DNA of 64,000 bases, taken from contig NC_034414.1 of assembly GCF_002078875.1 (NCBI RefSeq), forward strand, positions 32,434,265 through 32,498,264, read 5' to 3'. Both the position numbers and the translations under genes were made by a program. The DNA is from Numida meleagris (Eukaryota > Chordata > Aves > Galliformes > Numididae). Below the pieces are notes generated by a model. That model worked only from the letters and a program-made list of their open reading frames with translations, made no database searches and was not told where the DNA came from. Positions 22,824-35,387 of the stretch are shown here, piece after piece; positions within the stretch are counted from its first letter, which is position 1, and the number at the start of each line of letters is the position of its first letter.

Positions 22824-23601
22824 TTTTGTGCAGTGGCATTCTATACAAAGTACCTGAGGCAGTGCTTTGTTTAATAAGAGAGTAGTGTTCCCCCACAGCT
22901 CTTTTTAGACAATCTCTTGCTTTTAAACCAGAAAAAAAATCAATGAGTTAGTCCAAAACTACTGATGAGAAAGGATTATGCATGAGAAGACAATTGCTTT
23001 TCATCCATACATTAGGAGAAATTTTAAACAGTTCACCTAGACAATAAATCTTCCAGTAGCTTGTTTTTCCAGGGAATTATTCCTTCTATATCACCTGTGT
23101 GGCTCAAAAAGGAAAAGAAACTTTACATTGAGAATGTTTCCATACTTTCTGGATGACAAATGGCTTGGAGTGAAATAAGGTTTATAAAGGCCTCTGATGT
23201 GACTTAAAGTGAAAGACATACAGCAGTATAAAATATGAATAGGTGAACAATCCAACAAGCAATACCTCAAAGCGTCAGAGACCACACAAATCAGTTTCAA
23301 AAATACGTTGAAGCATCCATTTAGCAATCAGGAGAATGTTTAATACACAAACCACAGCAAATAGAAATTCTTTAATTTTATAACTACAGTATGGTAAATA
23401 AATAACACTTTGCTTTCGTATGTTGCAACAGGTTCAAAAGTTCAGCTCAGTCACTATACATTTTATCACAGTGTACAGATTTCTATACTAAGACAGATGC
23501 TGTTAAATATGAAATACTTTTAATGTAGCTATTAAGTACTACATGAAGAACTCTGTCAAGGAGATTCTAAATAAGTTAAAATGGTATTATTTCATATATA
23601 A

Positions 23602-23621
23602 ATATAGTTTATAAACTATAT
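23602..23621. repeat. 20-bp perfect palindrome
   Basis: ATATAGTTTATAAACTATAT is identical to its reverse complement and lies in an AT-rich stretch of further TATATA words. It could extrude as a cruciform, or may simply be low-complexity AT sequence. Confidence 0.85.
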
Positions 23622-24590
23622 ATAACAATATATATAACTAATATGTAACTGTATGTAATTTTATATTTGCTTGTACATATGTGGTTTCTCAAAGTTCTTC
23701 ATTGCTCCAGTAGAAAATTAATATGCAGAGATAGACTAAACACTAATGATTTGTGGTTGCAATTAGAAAAGATATACTCCTTCAATTTAGTAACGTTCTG
23801 AGAAGTCTGTCTGGATTAATTCAGACTATTTGATGTACTTCAGACAGCCCTCAAATAGTATTTTGTTAACTGTTGTTATTTAAAAAAGAAAGACCTCTGA
23901 TTTATAACACTGATGCGTTTCATTCTGTATGACTTCACCCCTATGAGAAGCAGCTATAAAACTTGCTAAAGTGAGTAGAAAAATTTTAATTTGGAAGTAT
24001 ATACACCTGCACAGGTGTTAATGACTAAAAAAGATGCAAGCAATGAAGAGCTAACCCCAGATACTATACATCAAAAAAAATTATCTAATATATCCATCTC
24101 CATCTCTCTTCACATCTTGTCTTTTTCTCGGTGGCTCACCAGACAGTAATGTTCTCAGATCAAATATTCTCTATAAATTGGGAGACCACTTAGCTGATTT
24201 ATGAGGCTTTTAGCTATTACATACTTACCTACTCAATAAAAGTACTTACATCATATGACACACAAGCTGCCTCCACGATCCACGAATCATTCTTAAAGTG
24301 ACACATACATCAAAATGTAATGTGATTTCCAGTACCTAATATATCACTTAAGGGCAAATAACAGACATTCCATAGTAGATATTTTTTATTTCTTCATTAA
24401 TTGTTCTTAGATTTTTCAGACAGTGCTTTTTTACTCTTGTGGCTTTCTCTTACACATAAATATATTCTTCATTATTAAAAAAAAACCAAATGAGAGCTGG
24501 AAGGTGGAAAGCCAGACAGAGGCAGGTTGTATAAGCGAGAGAACACAGAGACTGCAATTTTCTTAGCATTTTCTTATTGTCTTTATTCTT

Positions 24591-24641
24591 GTAATTATGT
24601 AACATGATGCTCATTGTAATTATGTAACATTGATGCTCATG
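24591..24641. repeat. Tandem duplication, unit about 25 bp, two copies
   Basis: GTAATTATGTAACATGATGC followed by TCATT is repeated as GTAATTATGTAACATTGATG followed by CTCAT, with a one-base insertion. It looks like a recent replication-slippage duplication. Confidence 0.9.
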
Positions 24642-24771
24642 TATAATATGAAAAAATAGGACAATCTGAAACTGATTTTAATGAAAATATTTATCTTGCT
24701 TCCAAAATGCATTGTTTGGTTTATACCAGAACTAGTAACCTTAGATTAACTGACCATCACAGTACAATCAG

Positions 24772-24855
24772 ATATATATAATTATTATTATTAATAATAA
24801 TTAATTATATAATTATGATAATAATAATAATACTGAAATAATAATTAATAATAAC
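24772..24855. repeat. A/T microsatellite (ATT)n/(AAT)n
   Basis: Almost entirely A and T. ATT units turn into AAT units, giving an 18-bp perfect palindrome at 24784-24801, then more AATTAAT/ATAATAATA words. It is likely length-polymorphic. Confidence 0.9.
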
Positions 24856-25238
24856 TGTGATATTTCTTACCAACATGATCTACTCAGTGTATATCTCATT
24901 GCATTAGAAGATGTTCTGCTTTTTAAACTACTATTTTGGAGCCTCCACTGAAAATGAACAAATAAAGCTTTTGGGCAGTACTTAAGCAGTAGTCTAAACT
25001 TCCTGTTGCAGCTCACGTCTAATAATGCTGTGGATTATTAATTACAATATTGTTATATAACCTTCATTGAAGATAAGAAATTTAATTGAAAACTTATTCT
25101 CAGGAGAACTCCCTAGAGAATGTAAAGCTAACATCTGTAGAGATGTATAAAGCCTTTTAGAAGTAAGCATAAAAAACTCTTCAGTTCTTGAGAAAGATAT
25201 GACTTTTATGAGATGTCTTCTAATCTTAAAAATTTTAC

Positions 25239-25404
25239 CTCTACTCATAACCATTAGCTCTTCTTTCAACGCAGCAAAGATGGAGTTGGACTTAGTTCCA
25301 GAGGGTATAATAATTATTCCATCAACTTTGGTCCGCAGCAGCAGTGTCACTAGATTTAGTTTCCTTTCCATTGCAATAGACATAGCTATGGCTAACAAAC
25401 AAAC
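25239..25404 (-). CDS. Weak candidate exon, unidentified
   Basis: On the minus strand a 118-codon open frame (25398-25042) is entered just after a plausible splice acceptor (CTTTCAG, ending at 25405). A plausible donor AG/GTAAAA occurs at 25239/25238. The bounded segment is 166 bp and would encode, from its start, VCLLAIAMSIAMERKLNLVT, and later VDGIIIIPSG. I do not recognise the protein. The opposite strand is open for 69 codons over the same place, which suggests general stop-poverty rather than coding pressure. Open frames of this length occur by chance in 64 kb, so it is probably not a gene. Confidence 0.12.
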
Positions 25405-25959
25405 CTGAAAGACTTGGGAATAAATATATCTGGAATAATTTATTTTCTAACTGTTGCATTTCTGAAGCTCATTCAGAAAGACTAAGTAGAGCCACGTGGT
25501 GCAAATACAGAAACTACATGAGAGACATCTGCAAAACAAATGAAAGTGAAGGCTTGTAACATCACTAAAATATGTTCCCGTTGATAAGTCAGACCTGTGA
25601 CAGTCTGCTCAAACATGGATTTCAACAGTGCATTAAGCATCTGGTTAGCTATTGTTTGTTGATTTTTGTGAATGCTTTCACTCAGTACTACCTAAATGGT
25701 CTTCTAACCAAATTCGGATGGAATGGATAGGCAAGATTTTCTTGATGCTATATAAAATAGCCCTGCCTCAAACTTTTTGCTGTTGAGTATGACTATGTAG
25801 GTGGAGAAGAGAGGCTTCTTATTTCTATCTCATTCTTCCAGCTCTTTATGGCCAAGCCGCACTCTCTCTTCTCAAATTGCTGTTGACATATAAACACTTG
25901 CTTTTAGCTAACCTCTTCAGGGCTTCTTTCCTTACTGGGTTAAGCTTGAAGTAGTTAGG

Positions 25960-25975
25960 TTTTTTTTTTTTTTTT
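25960..25975. repeat. Poly(T) tract, 16 nt
   Basis: Uninterrupted T run in unique DNA. Confidence 0.85.
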
Positions 25976-28900
25976 AATGCTATCCTACCTAGATGCTTGT
26001 GAAGAGTATGAAGAGAGAATTATGTTAGTGCCTTCTAACAACACACTCTTTAAATTCTATTTTATAATGATATCTAAAAAATTTTTAACAAAGTTGAAGT
26101 TGATGCTTTTGGGATGATTAAGTGTTAAACTACAAGTAGTTCTATTTATTTGTACTTGCGGTCTGTTGTTTATGCCTGGAATTTAAACTTAACGGAGCAG
26201 GAATCTTTGTGTCTGCTGTGCTCCCTTATATCACCTAGTATAGCGTAGTACTGCATTTTGACTACATTTCCCTTATTGTTGTATCAGTAGTCATATCAGC
26301 AAATACTGATCATTAGCCTGAGTTTGTTCCATAAAATATATTCCTTGGGCAAAAATGTCTGTTGGTGATCTTGCATGCTACTGCTACAGAAGTTTTAAGT
26401 AGTTGCACAGAGAAGAAATAAGGACAGATCTGTTGATGTCCTGCGTTTTCCATGAACTAAGGACATATATGATGTTTTAATTGAAATAGTGCAGCAAGCA
26501 GACAACCAGTAATTTTGTAGTAAGCAATTGATGATCTTGAAACTGAGGGAGTGCTTTTGAGCTCTGTAATCTGCCAAACACATTTCACAAACTGTGATGG
26601 AAATGGTATGTACTAATGTCTCAATTTTCTATTCTGGGAAAAATATTCTAGTATAATTAATGAATATTATGCACAAAGTTTAATTAAATTCTGAGAAATG
26701 AAGTGTATTTTCTTGCAACATTCTTCGCTGTATACAATTTTTTTAAGGGATTCCAGTCTCCATTAACCATTCTTTTACACATCAGGTGTGTTCTCACTGA
26801 AGTTCATAAAAGCTGTCTTAATCTTAGTTGTGTGAAATATTACGGTAACTTTAAAGGTGACTTTCAAGGTCATATATCTTGACAAAATATTGTAGAAGTG
26901 ACAAAAATATTTGGCAGTCTGTTTTGTAGAGTAAGAGTTTATTAAGAACCCAATGGTTAATCATGAAGTTAACACATACAATGATGGCCTGCTCTGCCCT
27001 CACCTTGTTTCCTATTAATTCAACATCACACCATGACAGTAGAGCAGATTGTCATCACTTCACGGCATTATACATAAAATGTGTTGTTATAAACATTGCA
27101 TCAAATCAAGATGTAGGATACAAAACTAGAGTAACATGTTTGGCAAAAAGTGATACTTTATCTCTCTCTGAATTTTATTCCTCAATTTAAACATCACTAA
27201 AGAGATTTTTGCAAAATCTGTTTATCATTATTCAGTGCTGGAAAGGAGGCAGACCAGAGAAACAGAACATTCTTTCAAAATAAAGAAGTTATAGTGAGTG
27301 TCTTGGAAGGCCGCTGAATACATTGGAGCTAGTACAAAAGAAACAGCGCTTTGTGAAATAGAAGCACTATATATACTTTCAGTAAGTAAAAGAGGAACAG
27401 TTTATTTAGTTTTCTGGGAAGATTTAGAAGTTCAGGGTTAGGGCCCGAATTAGAACATAAATCCCCAAGTATCTTTATATCTAAATTCTAAGGAAAAAAA
27501 TTACAACAATCAGATTTGAATTTTCAAAACGAGCTGTTGTGATTCAATTGAAATCCATCATCCCCACTGAGGTCTATTTGTTTAAGGTTAAACTAACTAG
27601 CATAAATGGAAAATAATTTTGAAATCTGAAGTTCAAACATGTAATTCCAACACTGTCTTTTTAAAAAATCCCTTTCAACTATTTTTTTCCTAAAATTCAT
27701 ATTCAGTAAACTTTCTGTCATTTTGATTTTCCAAAATGGAAACACAAAAATTCAAATTGAAATTAAAAAAAAAAGAGAGAGAGACAAAAAAAGGACTTAA
27801 ATAAGACTAGTGCTGTAAAAATCTTCCATAAAGTAGCTTTAATTGCCTCTCTTTGTATAAAGTATACATGCCCAAAAGAATGGTTGTAGCAACAACAAAC
27901 CAGAGCTAGAAGATGATCACAAGTGAAGCACTGTAACAAGTATTTCTGCACTTTATTCAGGTTTTCTCTAAAATTTCCCTACTTTTACCATTTCCACTTA
28001 AAAACTGTTCCATAGCATATGGAAAGCTGGGAAAGTCCTTTCTGATATTCAGCATAAATATATCCCTATTAATATTTGTCATCTTTCTTTCATATAGCCT
28101 TTTAACACCACAAATATTTTTTCTCTACCCAAACAATCTTTACAAATGAAAAGATAATTATCATGTTATCACTTCAACCACACTCGAGGTAATATATTTT
28201 TCATCCAGCTTTTCTTAAATTGAGGTCACAACTTTTAATATTACTTTTATTTCTTTAGCTTGCACTGCATTCCCTTTTATTTGTCAATATTTTGGAGCAC
28301 TGATGTGATTGGAATGGATCTGATGCAGAAGGGACCATCTTATCAAAACTTTATAGAGATATACACTCACCTCTTTTCCTGGTGATCTGATGTCTCTGCG
28401 AAATCTCTTTCCCTTGATCAAAAAATGATCAATGTACAGTGTTGCATTACGTTAGCTATTTTTCTTGTTATCATAGGGAGAAAAGGCTGACTCGCCATCC
28501 CCACTAATTACCAGATGTACATTGACTTCAGTGACTGTACTTGAGTCAGAAAACGATGTTACTGTGGGTCAGTGTAACCTCCATGTACAATAGCTGTGCA
28601 ATGAACTCCAGGCTCACATTCTTCTGAGAAAACATATAGATAGTACCACTGGTTCAATTTAATATTTGGAATTTAGCAGTGCAAATGCAAACTGTTTCAA
28701 CTTATAGGTATGAAAAAAATGGAATAATTTTAAATTCTCTTCTAAAAAGGTCTTAAAAAAGAATTTCTTGTATTTTCTGTAGCATGTGCAAGGGAATCGA
28801 TGTGTTACTTGATTCTCCCTGCAGAACTTACTGAACATGTGGCAAATACCAGATCAACCAAAAAACTGCACTGCTGAATATTTTGTTTGATATTCCCCTT

Positions 28901-29717
28901 AACATCTGTCCTGAACCAAAAGATGCTTTTTAGATGGGGATAGCTGAGCACTGCCCTAATTAGTGAGTGCTGATCTTTTTTCTCAGCCCTCACACTGCTC
29001 TGTCCTACTGACCTGTATTTTGAGTATCAGCAGTCCTAACAAATCTTACTCTTGTTCTGACCAACAGCTGGTGTGATGACCTGGAACTTTGCACAGCCAT
29101 TTGCTTTGGAATCTGAAATAGCTATAAAAGCTGGGGCAGTAACCCCTGACACTGTCATTGAATTGTTCTTGGAATTATTCCTCATAGCTGCTGTAAGGTG
29201 CAGACTGGCCTTTTTCTCTCTCATGGCTTCCACCTTTCATCAGGTCTGTGTCAGACATGTAGTGACAATTACTTTTCCTGCCTGATATTTTTCTTTCCAG
29301 TTTAAGGTCATAAATTAACATTTCTGCCCAGTTACTTGTCCAGACAGTACTGGCTGCAACAGTTTTGCTAGAGAGATTGCACGGCTCCTCCAGTTCTTGG
29401 TTATAAGATGGGACTAAATGCTTCCTCAGTATTTTTAGTTTGCACTAGGAATAAATCCTTTGCAAAGAGTTAATACAACAGATAAATCAGAGAAGAATCA
29501 ATTCCAATGAAAAGATTATTTGCATCACATCTTCCTTTCTTCCTTCATTTGTCTTTATATTTTTTTCCATTTTTATACTATTGGTCTTCTCACTCAGCCT
29601 TTTGGGTTACAGAAACAGACTGATAATTCATGTGCAGTGAAGACAGGAGTACTTTATGCAGGCTATTCTGGCAGATTAAAAGAGCTGAGTCTCACTGAAG
29701 AATGCCAGTGAGGAACA

Positions 29718-30096
29718 GTTGACAAGCTAGAGGGAAGGGGTGCTATCCAGAGGGACCTGGACATGCTTGAGAGGTGGGCCTATGCCATCCTCATTAAGTT
29801 CAACACGGTCAAGTGCAAGGTCCTGAACCTGGTTCAAGGCAATCTTAAGCACAGATACAGGTTGGGCGGAGAATGGCTTGAGAGCAGCTCTGATTTGTGG
29901 GTGTCGGTTGATGAAAGATTTAACATGAACCAGCAATGTGCACTTGCAGCCCAGAAGGCCAACTGTATCCTGGGTTGCATCAAGAGAAGTGTAACCAGCA
30001 GGTGGAGGGAGGTGATTCTACCCCTCTATTCTCCTCTCATGAGACCCCACCTGGAGTACTGTGTCCAGTTCTGTGGCCCCCAAGACAAGAAGGACA
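29718..30096 (+). mobile_element. CR1 LINE internal fragment, plus strand, lacking 3' end
   Basis: Encodes the ORF2 region after the RT palm: [70 protein letters not shown] and FCGPQDKKDT, open from 29763 onward. It stops abruptly at AAGAAGGACACA and never reaches the CR1 3' UTR or terminal repeats. That is unusual because CR1 insertion starts from the 3' end. The right neighbour is a CR1 piece in the other orientation (30097-30226). It is closely related to the copy at 6290-8428. Confidence 0.9.
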
Positions 30097-30226
30097 CAGC
30101 ATCCCTAAAGAGTAGCCAGCTTTGCTCCACTCCTTTATCTCTAAGGACAACTTCCCAGGAGATCTCATCCAACAATTCCTTAAACAGTCTGAAGTTCAGT
30201 CTCCTGAAGTTCAAGGTCCTGACTCC
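30097..30226 (-). mobile_element. CR1 LINE internal fragment, minus strand
   Basis: Read on the minus strand from 30226, it encodes VRTLNFRRLNFRLFKELLDE, then ISWEVVLRDKGVEQSWLLF. This is the linker between endonuclease and reverse transcriptase in CR1 ORF2; compare [15 protein letters not shown] and QESWTVFKD at 7620-7735. It has neither CR1 end. It abuts the plus-strand fragment with no spacer and is followed on the right by a (CATAG)n repeat. Confidence 0.8.
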
Positions 30227-30233
30227 ACATATA

Positions 30234-30262
30234 ACATAGCACAGCATAGCATAGCATAGCCA
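30234..30262. repeat. Pentanucleotide microsatellite (CATAG)n
   Basis: About five CATAG-like units (CATAGCACAGCATAGCATAG). It touches the end of the CR1 chimera, as microsatellites often do at retroelement edges. Confidence 0.85.
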
Positions 30263-33200
30263 ATATGAGTTAAACAAGATAATTGGAAAAGTGCTGTCTT
30301 GTATTCTAAACATATGCATACTTTTTAATCTCAGAAATTAAATGTATAATGACAAATCATTGTTTAAAAAGTCCTCTACTGTTGTGGACAAGGGAAAAGC
30401 TGAGAATTAGAGAAAGGGAGGAAATTTTGACAAAGAACTGTACAGAAAAGGGGCTGTAGAACGTGTCTGCAAACAGATCTGAAATAGCATGAGAAAAAGG
30501 AAAGAGCATCTTGGGATATAGTGCTGGGAGCAAACAAAACACAAGACGCACACTAAAATCCCAAGCAATAACAACAAACAAACCCCAAACAAAATCATCT
30601 TCTTTTCTGTTTTTTTTTTCCTCGGGCTTTCAGAGAGCTAGATATCTAAATGCTCGTTATCAATAAACAGAATTATATCAAGATTCTGTGTTTTTTTGGT
30701 TTTTTTTTTCTGTTGTTGAATAGAATCCATGCAACTCTGAATTTTTGTAGGCTGCTCAGGTACAAAAGCAGTAATGTTGTTCTAACACAGCAGCTTGTCT
30801 GGAGGCCACACTTTCCCTACAGAGCTTCTGAATTTTTACAGGTGGAACTTGAAGATTTCCAACCTTACCACTTTTTCTCCTAAACCTTGTCATTTTCTGG
30901 ATGGTGTCCAGGAAGATTATCAAAGAGACTTAGGAGTTATCCTAGCATTCTTGTGAGGAGTGACCCTTCCAAGACAGTCCAATAAACAGATAAATCAAGG
31001 GAAGACATTCACAGACATATCAACAGTGGGATATTTAATATAAGTTACAACTTCCTCTTTTCACACTAGCAAGCTGTTTATAGCATTTGATTCCACTGCT
31101 GCAAAATTATAAGTTAATTTTTAAAGGATAGCTTTAGACAAGTAAAAAGTTGGCAACTTACCATTCCAAGAATTTATTTTTAAATTGTTTTCCCACTTGC
31201 AGTGTTGGCTGATTTGTATTTTAATAAATATATCATTCAAATTAAAAAGAATTGTATTGTAAATTGGGTTTTGAACAGGAAAATTCAGATGACAAAAATT
31301 GGCTAGGTTGCTGCTTGTTTTTTGTTCATCTCACCTTTACAAAGTGACCATATGTTATATCTTCATTTCTTGGCAACTGTAGGAGTTACATGCAGATATA
31401 GTCCTTCTGTTGATACTCTCTTTTCATTGTAGTTCTTCTGTCTAGAGGCGTCATTTTGTGAACAGCTGTAATGGTGTTATTAAAAGCAATACATATATTT
31501 TAAAACAAAATAGTAGACATATGTGCCTACTGTCAATGCAGGCAAGCCTATCTAAATGTCATGTCGAGTGTTGCAATGGCTGGAAAACAAAGCTGCTTTC
31601 TCCTATTTGCATTTCTGAAATCAATTTTGTGCTGGCTTACAATCTGTCTGCTTAAGAAAAATTATTCTGGGAGATGCTCAGGTATGAGCTTGGCACACAG
31701 CTATAGATACAGAACTTGATTCTTCACTGCCTTGCTTCCTTTGTAACCTTTTACCCCTGTGGAAAATAGGTAGGAAGCACAACTGCTCATTTTCAGTAAT
31801 ATGGCATACTCATTTTTCATAAGTGATGATACAAGATACAACCAATTTAAGTTACAAAGAGTGATGATATTTGATGTTTTTATTAAAACCGTTTGACTGT
31901 TCTAGCACTACCTTTATGTAAACCCTCCTGATAATCTGTGACTGTGAGATTTCCCGCAGTAAGGGTCAAGCGCAATATGGCTATGATCTCTTGAAATTAA
32001 TTTTAAAGCCTAAAAAATGCTATTGGTTTTCAGATCAGTTCACAGTTTTGAATATTCTTGTTTATTACAGTCTGAAAGATCTTTGACTAGAAAAACATTT
32101 TGCAATCATGCAAAATATGTGATTTATAATCTTACATTTTTTTTGGACAAATCATTAAATGCAATTATGAAATTATAATAGACACGCTACAGTATTTACA
32201 TTTTATCCTGCTTGTCAAAGTAATAAAGCCAAATGTTGGTTATATGTGAAAATTCAAATTCCTTGTTGCTAGATTCAACTGTGAATGTCTGGGTTATAAA
32301 TTCATAAACAATACTGTGCAGAAATAAAACCATCATTTTGTAGGCTTTCTTTCTGATTACAGTTACTCTAGTATCCCCAACAATGAATGGGAGTTGCAGA
32401 ACAGATTTCTGAGTAATTCCATATATTTTGCAGTTAACAAACAAAACCTTAGGATCGCCAAAAGAAATCTCCCTTCTTGCAGAAGTTCTGACAAAGCTGT
32501 TTCTTCACATTCCCTCAGAAGAGACTGCCAAGTTCAAATTTGCAGCTGGAACAGTTTGGCTTCTTTGCAGGCAAATCTAAACAAAATCTTATGATGAGTA
32601 TTTCAAGACTAAAATGGTCTACCTCTGAGGATTCTCAAGAATGCACTGACTTCTGTGTTACAGTATTCATAGTAATGATGTATTAAAGAAAGCTATGGAT
32701 GACAAGATTCATAAAAACAGGACACTGGAAGAAAATCCAGATATATTAAGACGCCATAATCCTTCTGTTTTTGCCCTTTTAAAATTCTCAGACAAGTTTA
32801 ATAGCATTTATTTTTTCCTTTATTTTGATTCCCTTCCATGTATAAATCTGGCATATCAAACCACAGTCTGCATTGTCAGCTCCTATGAGTGAAATCTATT
32901 ACAGTTACAGAGCTGTCCTGCTTTTGCCTTTGTAGCAACTTTCAGACCACAATAACCATCATCAGTTTAAAGCAAGCAGATCCATTACATTTCCTCTGTT
33001 CCTACAACCCCACATTAAGCTAATATTATCTATTTCCCAAGTGAAAAAAAACCCTTCCAGTCCTATCAATTATTAATTCCTTGCTTGCAGCTAATGTTTT
33101 GTTTGAATTATTTAAATGCATCTTCATTTATCAATAAACATAAAATGTTAAACAAAGAATACTGATGAAGGACATTATTTAAACCATAACATTTTATGAG

Positions 33201-35298
33201 ATTATTTCAAGCACCTTTTTTTTTATTTATTAGCACAATATTTTTATAATTGTTTTTCCATTTCATAAAAAAAATCCAAAACAAGAAACACCATGTTTCA
33301 GGGTGTCATCAAGAAATTTGGAGTCTTACTGAGTGCTTTCAGGAATGTTACATTTTGGTTTGCTTTCTCAAAAAGAATTTATAATGCAACATATACTAAA
33401 TTCCCAATCCATTTGCTAAGAAAATTCAAGACAGGGTTAAGATATAAGATGCTTGTGATTTATTATTAGAATAACAGTTACTGAAGTTCACTTCGGTCTC
33501 CATTTCTTTTTTTCTATTTCAGCCCTTGTATCAGAAGCTGACTTGAAAACTAAGGCTCTTGGTGAAAGACTTAAAATTACAAGGGTTGCAGTAAAAGAAA
33601 GCAGTGGTTCATCCTTTTTATTACCTACATATGCCTGTTTTAAAAGAATAAGGGGAATAAAATCAATATTTTCATATTGATTATTTAATTCAAGCTAATT
33701 CTATCAGATAACCACTGATGAATATGGAACATTTTAAAAAAATACTGTTTTTTTTTTTCTTGGTTTATCATAAAATATGTTAAAATAATTTTAAATTAAT
33801 AACACAAGGATGTAAAAGTATTATTACTTGAAGTTGCTTCAGAATACTTGAGACTACGGACAAAACCTACTCCATGTTCACTGTCCACCTTCCTTTACTG
33901 TCAGGTGTATATTTTCCTCTGTTGCTACAAAACTTTGAAAACTGCAATTGAATCATGATCTTCAGACAAAACACTTCAGGGTCATATACCATTTTTTAAA
34001 AATAAAAGTAACCTTGACAGACTTCTCTATAGTAAAGAATGACAGCATTCCTTTGATGATCCAGATTATAGAATGAATAGATTATGCCTGTAATCTTAAC
34101 AAAAATATTTATCTTTTTAGTTTATCCATTGAAAAACAGTCCTTAGAAATAATTACTTACGATTTTATATGGTCTCAGTAAAGGCTTCAACAATGATCTA
34201 GGTCCTATTATATTAAGTACTTTTCAAAAATGTGCTTTCTCAGAGGGTTATTAGTCACCTAGCAAGACAGACAAATGATGAACGTTAGGAAGCGTTGGCT
34301 GCTCAATTTTATGATAGGCAGCTTGGGTACTCACTGAATAGTTTCACTGATTAAATGTGTAGTAGGAAGAATTTCTTCTGACAATAGGCAACATGGTCTG
34401 ATACAAATACTGTCAGCATCTCCAAACTGTATTCATTATTTTTGACCTTGTGAGCCTGTGGAACAGTTGTTACCCCCTCATTCTCCCACCATGAGCTAAA
34501 AATTGCTGAACTTTTGTGTATATAATTGGATTTTAAAGAGTAGAAAAACATCTGAAGGCCTGAGAAATGCTCCTGAAGTACAGGATGGCAGAGAGAATTT
34601 CTAAAACATTTCAAAACTGCAGTAAGTTTCCCTCCCAATTACTGAAGGAGACCAAAGTGCATTGCTGGTGCTTTGAAGGGAGCAACAATTTGTCTGGAAC
34701 AATGTTAGAAGTTCAAATATACTTTATATTAGTTTCCTTTGAAAATATTTCCATTTAAAGTTTATAACACTTGACTTTGCTGTAGAGAGCAAATATTAAT
34801 ATCCTGCAAAAAAAACTTGTTCACTGCTGATGCTCTGTATATGTAAGGTGTCTACTATGCATGTTAATAAAAAATCCACAACTGAAGAACCAAAGGTGCA
34901 GCATATCCTGCTGAAGGCAACAGGCTCATTGCCAAACTGAAAATTGCTCATCCAAAGAAGGCACGAATATAGGATACTTAGGAAGAAAAAACGTATCCAT
35001 TTTGAGCTTTTAACAGGAGTTACAGAAGTTAATCTCTAACACTTGAAATACTTTGATAATAGATAACTCTGGTAGATTATTTATTAAAGACATACAATGA
35101 TGTAAGGTTGTTGGGGTTTTGTTTTTTAATGAACTACAGAACATTTTCAGTATTACAGCAGTATTTCATGCTTGGAAAAATACTAATTATACCCAAAATA
35201 CATTTAGTGTGTAATATGAGTGGGTAATATGCATGATTTCCGGGAAAAATAAGGAGGTCATGCTAGTAAATGTTATCTCCTCTCTACTGGTAATTTGA
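30263..35298. other. Unique AT-rich DNA, 5 kb, no gene seen
   Basis: AT-rich, repeat-poor sequence. Minus-strand frames near 30.36-30.60 kb are hydrophobic, overlapping and without similarity that I know. Confidence 0.5.
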
Positions 35299-35387
35299 GT
35301 CATATAATCATGGAAATATTGATAGAAGGGAACTACTGGAGGTTACTTAGTCCAATTTGCTGTTCAAGGCATGATTTCCACTGTCAA
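35299..35387 (-). mobile_element. CR1 LINE 3' terminus, very short, old
   Basis: Plus-strand sequence TCATATAATCATGGAAATAT, then GGAACTACTGGAGGTTACTTAGTCC and CTGTTCAAGGCATGATTTCC, matches the reverse of the CR1 3' UTR (the GGACTAGATGACCTCCAGAGGTCCC type). Only about 90 bp are left, and the copy is heavily diverged. Confidence 0.7.

Larger units (their letters stand above)
22824..29717. other. Unique AT-rich DNA, 6.9 kb, no confirmed gene
   Basis: The longest repeat-free AT-rich part besides 40.6-50.6 kb. It holds the (ATT)n tract, a short tandem duplication and one weak exon candidate listed separately. No RNA gene is recognisable. Confidence 0.5.

Noticed and set aside
29718..30226. Twin-priming 5' inversion as the explanation for the inverted CR1 pair
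   Set aside because: Twin priming leaves the inverted 5' part before an intact 3' end with terminal repeats; here the order is reversed and no terminal repeats exist.
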